Source: Naematelia aurantialba
Lineage: Eukaryota; Basidiomycota; Tremellomycetes; Tremellales; Naemateliaceae
Reading direction: 5' to 3'
NCBI GenBank assembly: GCA_021527695.1
Contig: JAKFAO010000007.1
Location: forward strand, 62,001-126,000
Length of the DNA stretch: 64,000 nt
A program made the translations under genes and the position numbers. Position 1 is the first letter of the stretch. Each line of letters starts with the position of its first letter. The notes beneath the pieces are model-generated. The model was not told the DNA's origin and searched no databases. It saw only the letters and a list, made by a program, of their open reading frames with translations. Positions 21,195 to 33,495 of the stretch are shown one piece after another.

Positions 21195-22168
21195 ATGCGT
21201 GTCCCCATCCTTCTCGCCGCCGCGGCTGTGGTATCGACTGCTTATGCAGCCAACGAAACCATCACTGTGAGTCTCGTCTGCGTGGCAACTGGTCGGGCTC
21301 TGTGTAGCGCGCTCTCTGCTTGCTGAAATGAGCTGATGGTCAAAGGATTTTGACACCAGCCCGGTTGAATGGGTTTACCCGCCCACTCGTGGCTTCGCCG
21401 CCGACACTGCCAGCGTCTACCCATGCGGCGGTATCGACCCCTCGGCGTCGCGTACCAGCTACCCAATCTGTAAGCGAATGATGCTTTGCTCACACTGACC
21501 CGTCAGCTGGAGGAGAGATCGCGCTGCAGTCCCAGATACTCGCCTCCAACATCAACATTCTCTACGTGAACGAGACGGACCCCACGCTGTTCCACGACTT
21601 CAGCACTTACACCTCGACCGTGCTCGACATGTCCGTTGGTGATTACTGCGTTGCGGCACCCGACTTTTCCGACTACGACTACAGCGCTGGAGAGAACGTG
21701 ACCCTGCTCGTCATTTACCAGGTGAATATTTCTCCAGGTCCCGAAGACCTACACTGACTCGGGACTCAGTTCTACGGAAATGAAACGTACTACTACACGT
21801 GCGCCGACCTCACCCTCGTGGAGAACTCGGACTACACTGCCCCCTCGACGACCTGCACCAACTCGTCGATCATCCTCGACGTGGCAGCGTCCAATGACTC
21901 GCTCGTTCTCGACGGCGAAAACTTCTCGGCCGACGCCGCTGGAGGGGACGGTCAGACCATCAGCATCACCTCGACTCCCACGGCAGAGGCGAGCACCACC
22001 GCGGCCGCCAGCACCGCATCGGCAGCAGCTACCTCTTCGGCCGCCGCCGCTAGCTCGTCCACCTCGACTTCGACTTCGACTTCCGCCGGCATGCCAAAAC
22101 TTGCAGGCGGTGCCTTGGGTGCTGTCATTGGCACCGTTCTCCTTACCCTGTTCACTCTAAGCCACTAA
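21195..22168 (+). CDS. BIM1-like (X325-type) GPI-anchored surface protein
   Basis: About 269 residues from exons 21195-21266, 21346-21469, 21507-21721, 21770-22168. A signal peptide (MRVPILLAAAAVVSTAYA) leads into the BIM1-like domain: YPPTRGF, YPCGGIDPSASRTSYPISGG, LASNINILYVNETDP, STVLDMSVGDYC, LLVIYQFYGNETYYYTCADLTLV. A Ser/Thr/Ala-rich linker and a terminal hydrophobic tail (AVIGTVLLTLFTLSH) fit GPI anchoring. Bim1 of Cryptococcus is a GPI-anchored copper acquisition factor; related X325 proteins bind Cu(II) through an N-terminal His. Here the predicted mature end begins ANET, without that His, so copper binding is uncertain. It is a divergent partner of the 19517-20488 gene. Confidence 0.85.
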
Positions 22169-22773
22169 ATATATATTTTGAAGCGCCGGGGCAGTAGTCT
22201 TTTTACATTGGGACCTGTGAACATTGGCTATAGTCTCCACTGCGGTTCTGGTGTCCTAATTATGCAACGGTCGAGAATACAGCCCCAGTGGCGAAAAACA
22301 TACGACTTGGCTGCAAGTGATGTTTTAAGTGATTGTCTGAGCTAACGTCAAATGAAAACATGCTTGCATCAATGTTTGGGTCAAGTCACCCGTGGGGCGA
22401 CAGGACTGTGTTGAAGGCCACCCCTACGGTGCTATGGCACGACTACGCTGCATGAAAGAACTCTCATACCTCTGGTCGCTGCTGCGGAAGCAAATCCGGA
22501 AAAAGCCGGATAATTGACGCCGGACTTGTCAGCGGAAGAAGCGACCACGTGGCTCGAGGACTACTGTATTCGCCTGAAAGACTTGCAGCTCTTGACGACA
22601 TTTACTAGTCTTTGTACCCGGTCTGACGCTATTCAAAGCATTCACACAGATCTTACTCCGGGTCAGGGTGGGAAACTCCTCGCGCAGCGTGGAAAAGTGT
22701 GCCGACTTGGTCCGCTCACAGGAAAGGAAGAAACAAAGCGGCAAACAAACACGAGAGGACAAGCCGAAGTGGG
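22169..22773. other. Intergenic, promoter of second Zn2Cys6 gene
   Basis: No supported gene. A short frame at 22514-22918 has no recognisable motif and overlaps the downstream first exon in another frame. Confidence 0.4.
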
Positions 22774-25559
22774 ATGGAGGTGTCCCGGTATCAGGTCGGA
22801 GAATCGTCTGGGGCGGCGTCGCAGCAGGATCACAGGGCAACGCCATCTGATGGAGGGGCAGGTCGGGGTAGGAAGCGCACTGGTATCACCAGAACAAGAA
22901 AAGCTTGTATACTGGTGAGTCACATGGCATCTTCATAAGCCGCCAACAACCTCTTCATCAGCTGAGGCATCCCACAGTGCCGCTTGAGAAAGTGCCGCTG
23001 CCACGGAGTCCCACCAGATCCATGCCCACAATGCAAAGCCGACGATTACCCCTGTCAATGGCCAGAACAAGATGGGAGATCGTCAAAGGCGCGGAAATTG
23101 CGCGCTAGGACCGGACCGTCGACAGTCAAGACAGAAACACCGCAGCCAGCGGGAAACCTGGTTGGGAGCTGGACCGTGAACAATGACTGGCTGGAAGTTT
23201 TGGACTCGACGTCTTGTGAGTACTCGTTTGTGGATCCGCTGACGTGGAAGCGGATGTCTATCCTGGCCATGGATCGACAGCCGATGACCCGGGAATCCTC
23301 TCATGGCTCCCTCAAGGTGATCCATTGGCATCGTCTATGGGGTTTGCAGAGGTGCCAGACTTTGATCCTTCTGTCTACGACTCCATGCCCGCAGATATGC
23401 TCGATCGATCAGCATTTGTCTTGGCCATGAGCTCGCGACTCCCGACCGTGGAGGAGAGCAGCGTCCTCGACGAGACGTCGCCTGTCGGTGTCGCCATCCG
23501 TGGACCTAGAGAGACACCCTCACAGGTCACCCCGGACACCAGTACCACCAGCTTGTCTCGGCCTAACATACAAGAGGACAAAGAGAAAGTTGTCAAGTTG
23601 ACCTGGTGGCGTCCTCACGGTCAGACAGCGATTGCCCCAGGTACGCATTTGTGTTACCCATAGCTGATCGCAGGACTCAAACGGATCACGTTGAAGGTCA
23701 GAATTGACAATACTCGGTCGAATCGGTCAGCCGCATCACCCATGACGGTCATCAGCAGTGCCAACGACATTACCGAAGTCATCGGAGAAAACAGCATGCC
23801 AAGTCCGGTCATCATGAATCACCTGCTAGACGTCTTTATGGAACATTTTGGATGCCAGTTCCCGTGTTTGGATCGAGTGGAACTGGATCAGAGCCTGATT
23901 TCCGGAACAGGCTCTGTCTTCTTGTTCACCTCTATCGCTGCAGTGGCTGCGAGGTGCGTGTGTTCAACTACAAAGCTGACGCTAGATTCTCAAAACATCC
24001 TGCGATCGCCTTGCCGTCACTTCGCCCTCATGAATATGGTGATGCCTTTGGTAAGGTGGCCAAGAACCTCCAAGGGTCCATGCTGGCCGTACCATCTCGT
24101 GATACCATCATCGCGCTGGTCTTGCTAGCTCACGTCGGATTCGCAAATGGTGAGTCTTCCTTTGGGACCTGGCTGACTTCAGATTCCGAATCGGAGGAGT
24201 GGATGTTCACGGGGATGGCTGTTCGCATGGCGATCGACCTAGGGCTTCATTTGGTGAGCGACAATGAAGGACCAGCTGATTTTCAGGATGCCGGAGACGA
24301 GTCTGATATATCCGCCGAGGAACGTCGCCTTAATCGCCTGGTCTTCTGGTCGGTCCTTTGCCTCGACTTTGCGCTCGCCTTTGGCGTCGGTCGACAGACT
24401 ACATTTCGAGTGGAGGAGATTACTCAAGCACTTCCCACCGAACAAGACATCCATCCACTTGGTACTAGTGGTGACCATCCGCGCAGTCCATTCCCGTTCG
24501 CCGCTGCACAGATGGTCTCTTACGGACCGCTCATCAACCTGTTGAACGGCGCTCAGATTGGTCAAAACGACTATGGAAGACGAGTGCAGCACGCTCGGGG
24601 ACAAGCCATGCGCGATTATAACAACCTCCCGCAAGATATGCAGTGGAATGTGACAAAGTAAGTAGTAAGTGTGGATTTAGCTGACAAGCAGTTTGCAAAG
24701 GCAGTCTCGGGCGCAGCAAGCACCAATGTTCCTCCACCTCCATTTGTGGATGCACAACATCATCGTGAGTGGGCAACGTAACGTTGCTGACGTCGAGGCA
24801 TCTGGGTATCTCACCGGAACGGACTATCTGCGCAGACCGCATGGAAAGACGGGGGGGATGCGGAGCGGGGCGGTGACGCCCAATACTGTCAGCGCATCAA
24901 ACCTTTGGAGACACTCGGCCCGCACGATTGGCGACGTGCTAGTTCTCACCGACATTGTCAACTCTACATCCTACCTATCTCTGCCTTTTGTGAATCAAGC
25001 CTTCTTTGTCGCAGGCTGTTGCTACATCAAAGGTGAGCTCTTCTTCGACCCTTGTTATTGTCCAAGACCTGTGTTGATATCACGCAGAATTAGAGCAATC
25101 AGAAGAGGATAGCCGTCGCTCGCCTGCCCTGGACAGAGACGTTAACAATGATCATCTTGATGGACACGAGAAACGTCCGGCGGAGCTCTTCCAATCCCTC
25201 CTTCGTTCCGTAGCCACCAACAACATCGCCACCCTACAGCAAGGCCTTGCCAAGCTGACGACATACTGGTCGGGCGTTGCCTGGGTTGCTGAAGCGCTTC
25301 AGCAAAGACTGTCAGGAGTGCAAGCTAGTGACATTGATCTGAAGGCTGTGACAGAGAAGCTGAGCAGCTCAGTGTCAGTTGGGGATCCGGGACTAGTCAA
25401 GGGCGGGAGCGAGAGGATGGAGGCAGAAGCAGACTTGTTGTCTGGCTTCCCAGGAATCGTGAACGTTGATATCGGTGAGTGGCCTTTGCATGTTTCACTG
25501 GCTGACTTTTGCCAGCGGATTTCAACTTTCTCTCGTCCTTGCCGTTTACTACTTCTTGA
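22774..25559 (+). CDS. Zn2Cys6 transcription factor with fungal-specific TF domain
   Basis: About 820 residues from nine exons: 22774-22914, 22978-23215, 23251-23640, 23674-23953, 23986-24149, 24183-24657, 24689-25032, 25088-25474, 25516-25559. The zinc cluster forms across the first intron: KACILCRLRKCRCHG, then CPQCKADDYPC, giving the C-x2-C-x6-C spacing. The middle homology region (PF04082 type) shows EEWMFTGMAVRMAIDLGLHL and EERRLNRLVFWSVLCLDFALAFGVGRQ. The 33-nt segment 24254-24286 has GTGAGC...TTTCAG borders yet is open in frame, so it may be an optional intron. The target genes are unknown; it lies 0.6 kb downstream of the BIM1-like pair. Confidence 0.85.
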
Positions 25560-26460
25560 GCACGTTGCCGTCTCCATATGGTGTGCTAGACGGCGACTGT
25601 TTGATGCGCTGGACGGTGTCTGTATGATGAACGTTGCCAGTATGGCAGTTTGATGTCTGGATAATCTCGAGTGTCGTGAGCATGAACTGCCATTGGGTGC
25701 CTGCGGGGAATGTGCGTAAACAACAGAGCAACGGGAGCATTCTTAGGTGGTGACATCTCAGCGGAAGCAAACGAAATCTAGGCGTGCGTATGTGCATGGC
25801 GCGCCTTCTTAAGGGAATGGGGGAATCCGTGTCTGAACGGGGCCAGACCTCAGGCACGGTTCCAGGCAGCCGGCCGGTCAACAGGCACGGCCAAAACAGG
25901 GTGGTGATTTCCCTCCTTTAAATGGGGGATTGAATAAATAGATCAGCGCGACTTGGCCGAGGGGTCTCGCCATGTTTTCCGGGGGACGCCAACATGTCAA
26001 TGCAAAACCATAAATCCACTCTTCACACTTGGCACAGAGAGACAACGAACGTTGCATCATTACTTCTCTTATATTGACTCTTGTGCTGCAAGACGGACTG
26101 GATCGCCTTGGGGGCCAGGCGAAGCGTCGCTACCTTTTGCGATTACTCGGAGCGCCACCGTCCTCGATCGAGCGCTTTGCAGCTTGCTGCTGTTGGACTT
26201 TGGGCCCGTGGGTCACAACGTCGCCAACGGCTTAGCGTCCACTGGGTACTCTCGACGGCTCTCGACTACATAATAATCCATCCATTAGGGGCGTCTCGCC
26301 ACCTGGTGGCGTCAAGGCGATTTCCTCGGACGACGCGTGCAGAAGCGTCCCGCTTTTTGTCTCACCTTCCGGCCAGAGGGAAAGAAGCTGACGGGGATCG
26401 CCTGCACGCCCCAACTGCGATCCCTTTTTGCCTTCTTGCAATCTCTCTCTCGCTGGCATA
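25560..26460. other. Intergenic, promoter of hybrid histidine kinase
   Basis: No supported coding region; short frames on both strands only. Confidence 0.45.
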
Positions 26461-29400
26461 ATGCCCAACGAGGCTGAAGTCCCGATGCCGGGCCCATCAA
26501 AGCCCGCGCTTGCCAGAGCAACATCCTTCACTCCCGGTCCAGCTCCTCACGCGCGTAGCAAGACCCGTTTCGCTCCATCCACCCTATCGAGTGTCTGGTC
26601 AACCGTCGTGCAGCGCCTCAAACCGCCATCCCACCCTTCCACAACTTCAGAATCTGCTCTCGGCGATAGCGCGCATAACCACAGCAGCAATTACTACTCT
26701 GAATCAATCGGAGGATACCCGCAACATCTCGCGTTGGAGCTTCTCGATCCTCGTAAAGGCACAGACGGCAAGCACAAGAGGCGGCCCCGACATAACGCTC
26801 TCACAAAGTCATCTATCAGCAAGACGGCATCGCGATACGGTGAGGACGATGACGCCAACCCGGCAGAACCAATATCGCACACTGTCGTCGACAATGATTT
26901 TGACCAGTTCTCACCCGGGGCTGACAAGTCTGAATCTGGCTACTCGAATCATTCGCATAGCAGGCAGACGCCAACCCCGGACGATGCGGACCCCGGTGGT
27001 GGCTCATCGGGCAGCAGGAGAGGGAGTCATGATAGTCCGACGGGTGGAGCAAAGAGCGAGACGGCCAGTGGAAAGCTGTCACGAAGATGGAGCGGACTCC
27101 GACGCTCAAAGGCGTACGAATTCGTGTTTGAGCGGATATTCCCCAATGTCAAGCATTTCCTCGACTCGAGCTTCCCGGAAGAATCAAAAGAGAAGTCATT
27201 CCAGAAAGAGGTGAATGGCGAATTGTGTTCACGGCTGACGTTCAGGCGTGGTTTACCCAGAAACCAGGTGCAATGACAGCCGTGGCTTTCTTACTCATAG
27301 CGTGGTGCTTGACTGTTGGCCTTTTGCCCCAACCATGGAGCAAGTACAACTGGTACGCCTACTTTGGCGTTGGGGGTGTAAGTCAATCTCATGCGGGGAT
27401 TTCCAATGTCAGGTAGTCAAGGTCAGCACTGATGTCGCTTAGTTCTTCATTCTGCCCTTGCCTTTTATGGTGATCTTTGACTATCCTCGGCGCCATCAAT
27501 ACATATGGCAGCCCTGGCTCCTTGGTGCGACCTGGGTGCTGAGCGACATTCTCATCGTTGAGATGCATGTATGTGGCTTCTTTGCCGAGGTGAACCGATG
27601 CGGGACGAGGAATTTCATCAACCTGCTTGGTAAGCACCTCATCCGCGATCAGATGAGTGGACAGAGACTGATCGCGACCAGGTTTCGCCTACGGCTGTCC
27701 CGTCTTGGCCTTGCTGGCACTCCGCCAAGCTCGTATATTTGCCATTATCGGCGCAATACAATGGAACATCCTCGCGGCCGCTCTCATCACATACGAAGTA
27801 AATACGCCAAAATTGTTCTATCGCAACGTCGTCACATGTAAGTTCTTCCTTGACAGCTGTCCTCTAGACCTGACTGTCGAGATGTTCGTGGCTGACCGTA
27901 CTAGTCACCATCTTCCAGGCATTCCTCATCGGTATCTCCTTCTTACACGAGCGTTCTTTTCGTCAGATGTTCTCCCTCCGCACGCAACTCAAAATGCAAT
28001 ATCGCGCCACGCAAGGAGCCCAGATCTTAGAGCGTCGGGCGGCTGACTCCAAAAAGCGCTTCGTCTCGTACAGTGCGTGTTGCACTGAGTTCAGATGCTG
28101 ATCTATTCGCAGTCTTCCACGAGGTTCGCGTGCCATTAAATACTGCCCTCTTGGCGGTGCAGAATCTCGAAGGGGAGGACGTCTTCAAAGGGCTCGATCC
28201 AGATCAGGCCGAGATGGTACATGGTCTCAGCAAGAGTCTCACCATGATGGAGAAGGTGTTGAACGATGTGCTATCTTTCAACCGCATGGAGTCTGGGAAG
28301 TTCACACAAGCTCGGAAACCCTTCGACTTTCACCAATCCATGCAGCTCGTTGCGTTGTCGCATCGTGTTCAAGCGCAGCGGGCTGGGATAGAGCTTATCA
28401 CCGACTTCGACAAGGACATTGACAAGGTTGGTGGAATCTTTGTTGGCGACGAGATGCGGGTCCGACAAGTCGCGAGCAATCTCGTCTCAAACGCCATCAA
28501 ATTCACTGAAAAGGGCTCGGTTCGCATCGTCACGAAACTCCTGTATCCTAGATTCGAGCCAACACCTTCAACCGAGCTCGATGACCCATTACGTCAAGCG
28601 GCTATCAATTTGCAACTTCAACAAAAAATGGAAGAACAGGATCGTCAACAGCAGGGTGTGGATTCTCAACTTGGCAGTGATGCGCGGTCCAGCAGGGCAT
28701 TTGGTTCTGCGGATGTGGAGAAGGGCAGTGTCATTGCAGAAGAACGCCAACGATCCAGAGATATCGTGCATGAAAAGGAGGAAAAGGGACGACGGACAGC
28801 GGTAATCCGGGTGGAGATACATGATACCGGAGTGGGGCTGAAGAAGGCTGATGTGATCGAGTGAGTAAAACCGGAGATCGCTTACTGATATGCAGCAACC
28901 GGCTGTTCTCGCCGTACGTGCAGACGGAGATTGGGCGACGACAAGGTGGCAAGGGATCCGGACTGGGTCTCGCCTTGGTCCGGCAAATCATCAAGTTGTC
29001 TGATGGTCGGCTTGGCGTCGAGTCGGAGTACGGCAAAGGATCTGTTTTCTGGTTCGAGATACCGTTCTCGCTGCCACGCCCGACCGAAGGCCAGCTGTAC
29101 TCGTCACGGCCGATCACCAGCGCCCAATCAGGTAGTCCGCACACACTACATCCGCCTGGCCATATCAGCGGCGGCCTGATTCGGATAGTCGAGCAGTCTC
29201 AGCACGAGGATCCGCATGGGAGAGGAGTTCATTCGGATCGACCAGACATACGTCCTGGGATAACGATGACTGAAAGCACCATGCCGCTGTTGCCAGAAGC
29301 TCACGGCCAGACATCGCCCATCTCACTAAGAACGCAAGGATCACGTAAGTCCTACACGATGTCATGACGCGTTCAACTGACACCACGCCACAGTGCCAGG

Positions 29401-30596
29401 GATGTGGGAGGAAGGCATTGTTCACACTTATCCTCCTCCAGACTCCATATCAAGCATGTCATTCACCGATCCATTCGCAGGCGGGAGCAGTCGTGTCGTC
29501 GCGACCGCCGGCAGCCTTGAACGACGTCTATCTGCCGAGTCGGACGAACGCAAGCCGGCCGTCGAGAGCGAGCACGTAGAGGATACGGCTCAGAGGCGGG
29601 GGTCGACAAGACGTCCATCCGTAGCTTCTCCGCAAGGCGCACTCAATGCCCTAGTAGTCGATGATGATAGGTGAGTCATTGCGATCCTTTGAGATCTTGC
29701 CGGGTTCCTTTGGATGTCAGATGATGTGCGCTGACAAAGGTGACGACTATAGACTTACGCGGATGTTGATGTCGCGCATGTTGACGAGGCTGGGACATCA
29801 AGTGACGACGGCGGAGAACGGCAAGGTTGCGCTCGCGATGATAAGGGATAGTTTCCTTGCCAAGCCCGACGCGCCCCGTTTCGAAGTGGTCTTCCTTGAC
29901 AAGTGAGTGTGGCACTCCACCATGGCAGAAGCCTTGTTTGTGACCGTGGCGAAAGGTCTTCTTCCATCGATAGAGACCTCTGTTGCACACATTAGATGTC
30001 TTCGTTCGCTGTATGGCGAAAATAGTCACCCTCCGTCACGATCCATGTCGTCTTTGTTATTCTGGCAGAAGCCGACAGAGAGCCGAGCTGATCGTGCAGT
30101 CAAATGCCGTTGATGAGCGGTGTAGAGGTGGTGCGGGAAGTCCGACAGATGGGTTGTCCGGTGTTCATCGTGGGATGTACGGGCAATGCCCTGCGAGAAG
30201 ACCAGGTGCGTGACGTGATTCCCCTTGCAGGTCCCATATTCTGTCCCATATGCTGTCCCATATCCTATATCCTATATTCTATATCTCTTGTCCGATGTCC
30301 CACAACTTTTACACCATATCCCATACATGCCCATGTCATGTCCCACGTCCCATGTCTCATACCCAAGTCTCCGTTGTCTAGTCCTGTCGTATCACAGTTT
30401 CCGTGTCATGTTCCAGCTCCTCGCTCAAAGTGGCGCTAATGGGGAACAGGACGAGTATCTGGCCGCTGGTGCGGATGATATCATCACCAAGCCTATACAT
30501 CAGAAACTCGTCACGGAGATGATCAAGGGAGCGCGGAGGAGGGTCGCGGGTGAAACGAGCCCCAAGACGCTCCCATCGGATGAACGGTATTCTTAG
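26461..30596 (+). CDS. Membrane-bound hybrid histidine kinase
   Basis: About 1089 residues from 11 exons: 26461-27210, 27246-27377, 27443-27629, 27682-27837, 27905-28072, 28113-28860, 28896-29344, 29394-29670, 29753-29902, 30100-30205, 30450-30596. A disordered Ser/Pro-rich N-terminus (about 240 residues) precedes several hydrophobic segments (MTAVAFLLIAWCLTVGLL, FFILPLPFMVIF, WVLSDILIVEM, CPVLALLAL, IIGAIQWNILAAALI, FQAFLIGISFL). The HisKA H-box is YIFHEVRVPLN; the ATPase domain has the N-box SNLVSNAIKF, DTGVGL and the G2 box GKGSGLGLALV. A C-terminal receiver follows: LVVDDDR, phospho-acceptor Asp in FLDNQMPLMSG, and the conserved Lys in IITKP. It should feed a phosphorelay via a histidine phosphotransfer protein. 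The sensed signal is unknown; no PAS, HAMP or GAF module was recognised. Confidence 0.88.
30206..30449 (+). repeat. Degenerate TGTCCCATAT repeats in the last kinase intron
   Basis: The 244-nt intron interrupting the receiver domain holds many copies of TGTCCCATAT-like units and CCTATAT variants (about 30230-30370). Other introns of this gene are mostly 35-100 nt. Confidence 0.7.
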
Positions 30597-31358
30597 GTGG
30601 TCAGGTGGTCGGCACGGATGACCGGGGTCCTGTGAACGTTTAAGAGTGATAGTTGCAAACTCCGTGTTGGTGGTGGTCGGCAGACTTAGTGCTGGTGGTG
30701 GTGTGCTAGGCGGTTGTTGGGGATTTTGGAGTAAGCTGGGAGTTGGGTTTAGGCTGGTTTCCGTGTGTCGAGGTGCCTACGGACGACTCGTGAGTTCACG
30801 AATGGACTTGGCAGATCGGCGGGTCGGTGCAAATGAGATTGGTATGTAGCATTGCATGATGTCGGTTCCTTCTCCTCTGGACGCTACAATATTGAGACTA
30901 TATCACATACATGAGATGTATATTGCTGGCTGTGTCTTGCTTTGCATCTTATGTTGTGGCCGTGTCTGTACGGCTACGTTTTGCGTGTAACTATGCGATC
31001 GGCATGAATCTACGGTGTCCTTGATGCCGAGTCTCGAGATATCTGATGTCTTGAGTCGATCAACCGCTCGAGTCAGTGAATTGGTCAGGCAGCATGCCGC
31101 GGTGATGAGACGGCGAGACAGTGTGAGAAGAGACGTTTGGAAATGATGCGAGTGAGTGCGCTTCCACTGAGCTTGAGCGGTTGTGTGGGTACAGCCCGAC
31201 TAGTGCTCTAAGCACCTTGGGCCATGTGAGTCAAGCTTCCCCAACTTTGCCGTTGCATAGAACGTTCTCTGTGTGGTGCTGGGCGCAAGTATCCTGACGA
31301 CAGATCCCGAGAGCCCTGTTTCCCACTCGTTCCGTCCCGGCTCACGTGTGATCGATCT
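30597..31358. other. Intergenic between convergent kinase and aldo/keto reductase genes
   Basis: 760 bp of 3' flanking DNA of both genes; a G/T-rich stretch at 30640-30780 gives a spurious short frame. No gene recognised. Confidence 0.45.
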
Positions 31359-33397
31359 TCACGTGTGACCAATCTACAGCTGATCAGCATGGACGTATGG
31401 GTGGCCTCGCTGGACGGAAGACTGACAATCTGTTGCGCCACGTAGGGCTCGCTGATGTACTGCTTCTCTTCGGGCGTGAGGGTGATGTTGACCGCGTCTA
31501 GGGGATATCAGCGCTGGCTTCAACGGCCTGCCTTTCGAACACGAGAGTGACTGGTAAATCAACAACGAGAGTGGTCGGCAAAGGTGGTGACGGGAAGGGA
31601 GGGAGGGACGGCGGGGACACCGTCACTGACCGATCAGCTCCTTGAGCCTCTCTTTGTTGGTGCTGCCGACGATGGGCGCCGTGACAAAGTCGTTGCTGAG
31701 GGACCAGGCCACGCCGATCTGCGCCATGGTGCAGCCCTTCTTCTTTGCAAGCTCTTCGACGCGCTCATTGATCTGCCGCCGGGCCTCGTCGGGCTTGTCG
31801 TGCCCGCGGCTCTTGAATGCCCTACGAGGAGTTCAGCCCTGCCACACATGCACGCCGCCGAAGTCCAGGGGCTCGTGGGGTATCTGGGAAGCGGAATTCT
31901 GAGACGGTGTAGGACGACGCACAGGTCTGTCTTGGCACGCAAAGTCTCGTCGGCTTTCCATGGACGGGCGAGGTAGCCGCGGCACAGCGGCGACCACGGG
32001 ATCATGCCCAGCCCAAACATCTGCACCGGGTGAGCGCCCAGCTCGATGTTACAACGGGGTTGCACAGGGCTCACTTTGAGAGTAGGAATCATCTCGCGCT
32101 CTTCCTCCCTGTACGCAGCGTTGTGGAAGTTCTGCATGCTGATGAACGGCGTGAGCTTGTTGTTGATCGCATAATCTGCCACACATCAGCGGCGCTCCAT
32201 CCCGAAGAGTCTCGGAGCAGATGAAGAGGCGTCACAGCGGAGAGACTGACTCTGCATGGCGTGGAACTGGTACGCCCAGCAACTCGACATGCCGACGTAT
32301 CGCACCCAGCCCTTCTGCACCACATCGTGGAGAGCCTGCATCTGCAGCGATACTTAGCCAAGATATCACACCCCCGCGAAGACGACGTACCGTCTCTGAG
32401 ATCGGGGTGTCCGGGTCCCATCTGTGCCTCCTCAGCTCACGGCATACAGTGAAGGACGCATTTTACCGATGGCATTGCAGAACATCGACATATTCCATGT
32501 CCAGCCGCTTCAAGCTCGCCTGTACAGAGTCGAAAATGTGCTAAGACCTGGTCAGGCTTGTCCACCGTCTTCACGCGCGCAAGCTGAACGCGGAGCACGC
32601 CAGGCGAGGTCGGTCTGCTCGTTTGGCAATATGATGTCAGTCACTCACCTTTCGGGACAGGCCTTGGCGGTTGATAAAGTCGTCCTTCTTACCCTTCTCC
32701 GAGGGAGGTACAACCGGGAAGAACACTTTGGTGAGTACCACGACGCTCTCGCGCGGGCACTATGGCAATCATCAACCCTATCCGGACTCGGATCTCGTCA
32801 CCGGGAAATATCGAATGCGCATTCAAGAACAAAAAACACTCACGCCAATCGCCTTGATGGCTTTACCCAGGCAGACTTCCGACAGACCACCAGAATACCT
32901 ACACCATGAGCAAATGAGGACTACGGATCGGACCCGATTCGGATGGCACTGACGTGTTGGCGGTACTGCATACGAGATGGAGGATCAGCTGGTGCACCAT
33001 GCTCGATATCAAGTGGCTCACTCAAAAGTGTTGATGCCGTGCTCATAGGCGTATTTGATATGGTCAATGCCAGTCTCTTCGTCCAGGATCCATTCTTGGT
33101 GCCTAGTGCCCATCAGCGTTCCACAACAAGAAGAGGCGGATCTAACGGACTCGGGAGATCCATAGGCTGTGGCAATTCACTTCAGCATCATCTTGGCGCG
33201 GATGGGACGCCACTCACACATGCAGCCTCTAAATTGGTGCTCAATCAGCAAAGCTCGTGCTGCCTCCACCCAGAGCGTACAGGATAATCTTGGACACCTT
33301 GAGGCCGCTTTTGCCCAGATTTACTGGAAGGAGATCAGCGATGGTGCAGAGCGGCCCCTTTCGACTTGCCATATTGCATCGTGTTCTCAACCGACAT
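31359..33397 (-). CDS. Aldo/keto reductase, highly intron-split
   Basis: NADPH-dependent reductase of the AKR family (yeast AAD/YakC-like group). About 16 exons could be chained in frame. Key blocks: MSVENTMQY then VNLGKSGLKVSKIILGCMSYGS; HQEWILDEETGIDHIKYAYEHGINTFDTANTYS with the catalytic Asp and Tyr; VLTKVFFPV with the Lys; DVLQCHRWDPDTP with the active-site His; WVRYVGMSSC; FISMQNFHNAAYREEEREM; IPWSPLCRGYLARP; TMAQIGVAWSL; IVGSTNKERLKEL; PEEKQYISEPY. Exon 1 (33370-33397) ends in a GC donor (GCAAGT). Two micro-exons, 33218-33228 (11 nt) and 32954-32965 (12 nt), supply the GCM and TAN residues. Start chosen at the first Met giving the full N-terminal strand. Confidence 0.82.
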
Positions 33398-33495
33398 GAT
33401 TTTCAAAGCTATGGTTACTGCTACGGTACAGGCGAGGGGGAAGAACAATGACAGTGTAGCAGAGGCCATAAACTCATCCGCCGCTTTTACGGCCA

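Noticed and set aside
30236..30370. TGTCCCATAT repeats as a possible CRISPR-like array
   Set aside because: Units are short, contiguous and degenerate with no unique spacers; they lie in a spliceosomal intron of a fungal gene.
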